64,000 nt of DNA from Epiperipatus broadwayi (lineage: Eukaryota > Onychophora > Udeonychophora > Euonychophora > Peripatidae), in the NCBI GenBank assembly GCA_028023455.1, contig JAQFVV010000205.1, forward strand, positions 684,001-748,000, written 5' to 3'. Both the position numbers and the translations under genes were made by a program. Below the pieces are notes generated by a model that ran no database searches, was not told the DNA's origin, and saw nothing but the letters and a program-made list of their open reading frames with translations. Shown one piece after another: positions 60,305 to 64,000 of this stretch (position 1 is its first letter; the number at the start of each line of letters is the position of its first letter).

Positions 60305-62787
60305 TGAAACAGACAGATCGAAGAACCGATCTTCGTTTCATGTATTTTTAAGTACGGTAATTCGAACTACTATCCGCCCGCAGTGAGATTTGTCTATTTT
60401 CAGTCATAATAAAAAAATTAGTTATATATATTATGTTTTGTAAATAAATATGTAAGGTTCCGTATATAAATGTCACAAACCATGAAATAATATTCGTGTG
60501 TGCGTGGTTTGTGAATTTGTATCAATTTAATTTAAAGTTCATTGCGGGCGTATTTGTTTAAATTTTAGCTTTTTGTAAAATTATACAAAGTCGTTTAAAA
60601 ATACTGATCAAAAGTCACATTCCTTTGATCAGTGTTTTTAATTAAAATCTAAATTGCAAAATGTACAGAGTAATTAAATTGTATTCGAAATTAGTTAAGG
60701 AATTTATATGTGTAATTACTGTGTCAATTTAAAAATTGCATATTAAAGTAAAAGATTGCTGAAATGGAACAATAAAAAGGATAATTGAGATTGTATGGTC
60801 AAGCTGAATGGCTGGAGGCTGGGAAAAGTAGGTGGAGCCTAAAAACAAAAATCAGGTGGAAAGGTCAACTGTGGCGATCTTAGAGAAAAACTAACATTCT
60901 AACTTTTGAGGTCTTTGAGAGAGGTAGTCTCGAGACAGCACAGCAGTTGAGAGTAATTCAAACAAATTTGTTAAGAAGTTCACCAGTAAACCGCAATGTT
61001 GATGGGCTAAGTGCCAGGAGCTGGTCTCTGCCCTGCCAATTAGGATCTTCGTGCCGCTGACTGATCATGTGTTATGTGCTTCATAATTTCCAGCTTCCAA
61101 TCTCCAAATTGACAATGCCTTGCAAATAACTTTCAAAATGCGCGCCTACGTTCGTCGGAAATATCAATCGGGAAAAGCCAAGCCGGATGAAGAAAGAAGA
61201 GTAACTGTATTACATGAACTTTTAACTTTCTTCCGAGCTTAATGTTATCAATCAAATAAATGACATGTAAGTTTTTATCTTGTTTATAATGCTACTGTTT
61301 AACCTGTTAGTAAATTTTCTTTTCTTTTAATCCTCCGCTCTAGTCTTTAGAAATAATTCATAAAAATTGTAATTAATAGTAATAATAATTCAAATGAATG
61401 CATTTATATTTTTTTTTGTTGCTTATTCCATAAACAAACGATGCCAATAGTAATATTTCCCAACTCTGTGTAAAACTAGTGTATAATGATGATTAAGTTA
61501 TTTACAAGTAATTCCGTTTTCTGAATTAAATATTCTTTCATATTCCGAATTGGTAAATGTTAACTCACTTTATTATTCTATGTTAAGTTGTCATATAATT
61601 GTAATCTAAGGTTCAATCTTAAATATATAAAATGATTTCCGAGTATTGTATTAATGTCATATATGAAATAAGAAATAACTCACTGTATAATTTGATACTA
61701 TCGCTACCGCCTGTCAACCTGGAGGGTTAGGGGTTTCAGAGTAAAATTAATTAATTATTGTTTTCGCAGTCAGTTTAATTCTGCTTTGTTTATTGGGATA
61801 AGGATCTCAGCCTGTGGCGTAGAAATAGACGAATAGATTCCAGGTTTTGTATAATTTCTTTTAAAAATCCACTTCAAGTACTCGTCCTTCATGTTTGTGG
61901 CAATGCCTTCCCTTCGCTGAAGTTAGCGTCTCGCCATACTACCATTGGGAAAAGAAAGCAGTTTCTTTCCCAGGTAATCTCTTGGATCACCGGGGTCGAC
62001 ATGATCTCGACTGGTTGTAGTGTCCCGGAACTACTTGGGGGCATTAAGCCTTGTCAAAGTACAAGCCGCCCGGTATTCCATTGATGCACCGCAAGTGATT
62101 ACTGTAGGGCTCTTGAATCCAGGCAACCACCAGTACATCTATCTCCTATGTCGTATTTATATGAAACCACCTCCAACTGTTCATCTACGTAACGGCTCGA
62201 GTCTATTCGAATAAAATAAGTTAATAAATAATCTTTAGATAAATATTTTTTGTTCAATGCTCAAATACTCTGATTCTCTTAGCCATCCCTCAATCATTTA
62301 ACTACACAGCTATTGGCATGAGTTTGGTCACCAGATAAAAATGATTACTAAAGACTAGTAGCCAAATACAAGAGGATTCATGAAAGTCTTACCGTACTGT
62401 TGAATACTATGTTTATATGCTTATATTTCTATTTTCTTATTAAACAATTTATTTAATATAATTTTGTGTCCTCCACCTTATTACTCTCCAAGTCTATTTA
62501 ACCATTTGCTGTCTGTATTGGCAACTTAAATATATACGTTACATGAATGACCGTTCCAGTATCTAGAGTCTAATAAATCTAGATATCATTAACTGTAGGA
62601 ATTTAGTCTATGTTCTGAGCTGAGCTAGAAAAGGGATAACCCCGTGCTGTTATAAAGTCATCATCGGTTAGTCATACCGGGGTTTGGGTTTGAATTCAGT
62701 TGGCGTTTGGAATGTATTCTTAAACGTGGACTGGGTTTGAACTCGGGTACTGTGTATGAGTAAGCGTGGTGGATTTATACCGGTACA
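60305..62787. mobile_element. Solo-LTR-like insertion, 2483 bp, in the RTE element
   Basis: The insertion starts TGAAACAGAC and ends ...CCGGTACA, with the same 4 bp, ATTA, on each side (60301-60304 and 62788-62791). Removing it plus one ATTA restores continuous RTE sequence, which fixes the borders. TG...CA ends and a short target duplication are those of an LTR. No second copy of either end occurs inside, so it is best read as a solo LTR left by LTR-LTR recombination. It is richer in CpG than its surroundings. A small hairpin (GATCGAAGAACCGATCTTCG) lies 10 bp from the left end. It differs from the 3.5-kb LTR at 898-4390. Strand is unknown. Confidence 0.75.
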
Positions 62788-64000
62788 ATTATTACTAAAA
62801 AGAGAGATGATATCATAAAATGCGTAGAAGACTTCTATCAAGAATTATATAGTAGTAAAAAACAAGTGCCTCCTATACATATTATATCTTCCGAATTGCT
62901 CAGAATTTTGAATGAGGAAGTGAGACATGCAATTAAATTTATGAAGAAAGGGAAGGCTCCAGGTAATGATGGAATTGTAATTGATATATTAAAAGAAGCA
63001 GGTGAAGAAATAGAAATTTTTTTAGCAAAGTTATATACCAAATGTTTAAATGATAAAGATGTACCAGATGATTGGAAAAATGCAGTATTAATATTAATAT
63101 TTAAAAAAGGTGATAAAGAAGACATTAGAAATTACAGACCTATCAGTCTTTTATCAGTTTTATACAAAATTTTTACTAAGATAATTACAACTCGTCTACA
63201 GAAAACACTGGATTACCACCAACCAAGAAAACAAGCTGGATTTAAAAGTGGTTTTAGTACAGTAGATCATATCCAGGTATTGAGAGAAATTATAGAAAGG
63301 ACAATGAATATGAGGTGCCATTATGCTTAGGATTTGTAGACTATGAAAAGGCATTTGATTCTATAAACATTTCTTCAGTGATTAAAGCATTGGATTATCA
63401 AGGTGTCGATCCAGGATATTGTCATATTTTGAAGAATATTTATAAAAATGCAACAGCAACAATTAGAATACATAATGATAGTAGGAAAATCAATATTGAA
63501 AAGGGTATAAGATAGGATGACTCCATATCTCCAAAAAAATTTTACAGCAGTGCTGCAAGAAGTATTTTGTGGATTAAAATGGGAAGCTAAAGGAGTGAAA
63601 GTAAATGGAGATTATTTAAGTCATTTAGATTTTGCAGATGATGTAGTTGTTTTTGCAAATAATGATTTAGAGCTACAGGAAATGTTGCAGGAGTTATCAG
63701 ATAAAAGCAGGAAAGTAGGACTAAAGATAAATGTTAAAAAGACTAAAGTAATGTTTAATAGATTTTTTCAAAATATGAAAATAAAGATTGATTATGATGA
63801 GTTAGAAGAAGTTAACAGTTATAAATACCTTGGTCAGATTATTAACACAGATGGAAATATAATGGATGAAATTAATCATAGAATTAAACTTGGTTGGAGT
63901 GCTTTTGGTAGAAATAACTTGATACTAAAAGGAAATATGCCTATGTGTTTGAAAAGGAAGGTTTTTAATAAATGGGTTTTGCCAGTTCTTACTTATGGAT
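62788..64000 (+). pseudogene. RTE-clade reverse transcriptase (runs off window)
   Basis: Resumes the LINE after the insertion: ITKKRDDIIKCVEDFYQELY, KKGKAPGNDGI (62950), IFKKGDKEDIRNYRPISLLS (63100-63160), QAGFKSGFSTVDHI (63232), GFVDYEKAFDSI with the first catalytic Asp (63327), LDFADDVVVFA with the catalytic Asp pair (63625-63660), KTKVMFN and YKYLGQIIN (63825). Two frameshifts, near 63300 and 63505-63530, break it into three frames, so the element cannot now make RT. The window ends in the connection region (VLPVLTYG). RT copies the element RNA at the nicked target. Confidence 0.88.

Overview
This is an AT-rich (well under one third G+C by eye), repeat-dominated piece of a metazoan nuclear genome, most likely an invertebrate. 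The evidence is RTE-type LINEs, a second LINE family with a CATCA-type tail, a tRNA-derived SINE, several foldback/MITE families, an LTR retrotransposon, long microsatellites and GT-AG splice sites. The sequence alone does not fix the phylum. No prokaryotic genes, rRNA or CRISPR arrays are present, and no complete host gene could be assembled. Single-copy coding signal is limited to short candidate exons.

Layout. 1-892: AT-rich, nothing recognised. 898-10986: a young LTR retrotransposon on the minus strand. Its two nearly identical LTRs of about 3.5 kb enclose only about 3.1 kb. The interior holds a Gag with a long coiled coil, followed in the same frame by the last ~60 codons of a Pol (integrase GPY/F-like tail). 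Protease, reverse transcriptase, RNase H and the integrase core are missing. 11-18.7 kb: AT-rich DNA with MITE and LINE scraps and a small non-repetitive island near 15.8-16.0 kb. 18.8-19.9 kb: a CpG-containing island with two divergent first-exon-like ORFs, each ending in a consensus GTAAGT donor; this is the best candidate for a real host promoter.

20-58 kb: long AT-rich DNA, probably intronic or intergenic, packed with foldback families A and B, SINEs, an 86-bp minisatellite, (TATC)n, (ATT)n and (AT)n arrays, two further MITE-like elements, a hairpin element, degraded RTE copies and at least four 5'-truncated copies of a second LINE (LINE-B). One minus-strand candidate exon, resembling the end of a WD40 repeat, lies at 51497-51608.

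58.7-64 kb: an RTE-clade LINE on the plus strand with an intact AP-endonuclease ORF. It is split by a 2483-bp TG...CA insertion with 4-bp target duplications (best read as a solo LTR), continues into a frameshifted reverse transcriptase, and runs off the window end.

The mobile elements show the order of events: LTR insertion into RTE, LINE-B insertion next to or into foldback A, and two LINE-B copies head to tail. The strongest unusual items are the gag-plus-integrase-tail derivative with oversized LTRs and repeated primer-binding-site modules, the divergent promoter, and the foldback element families.
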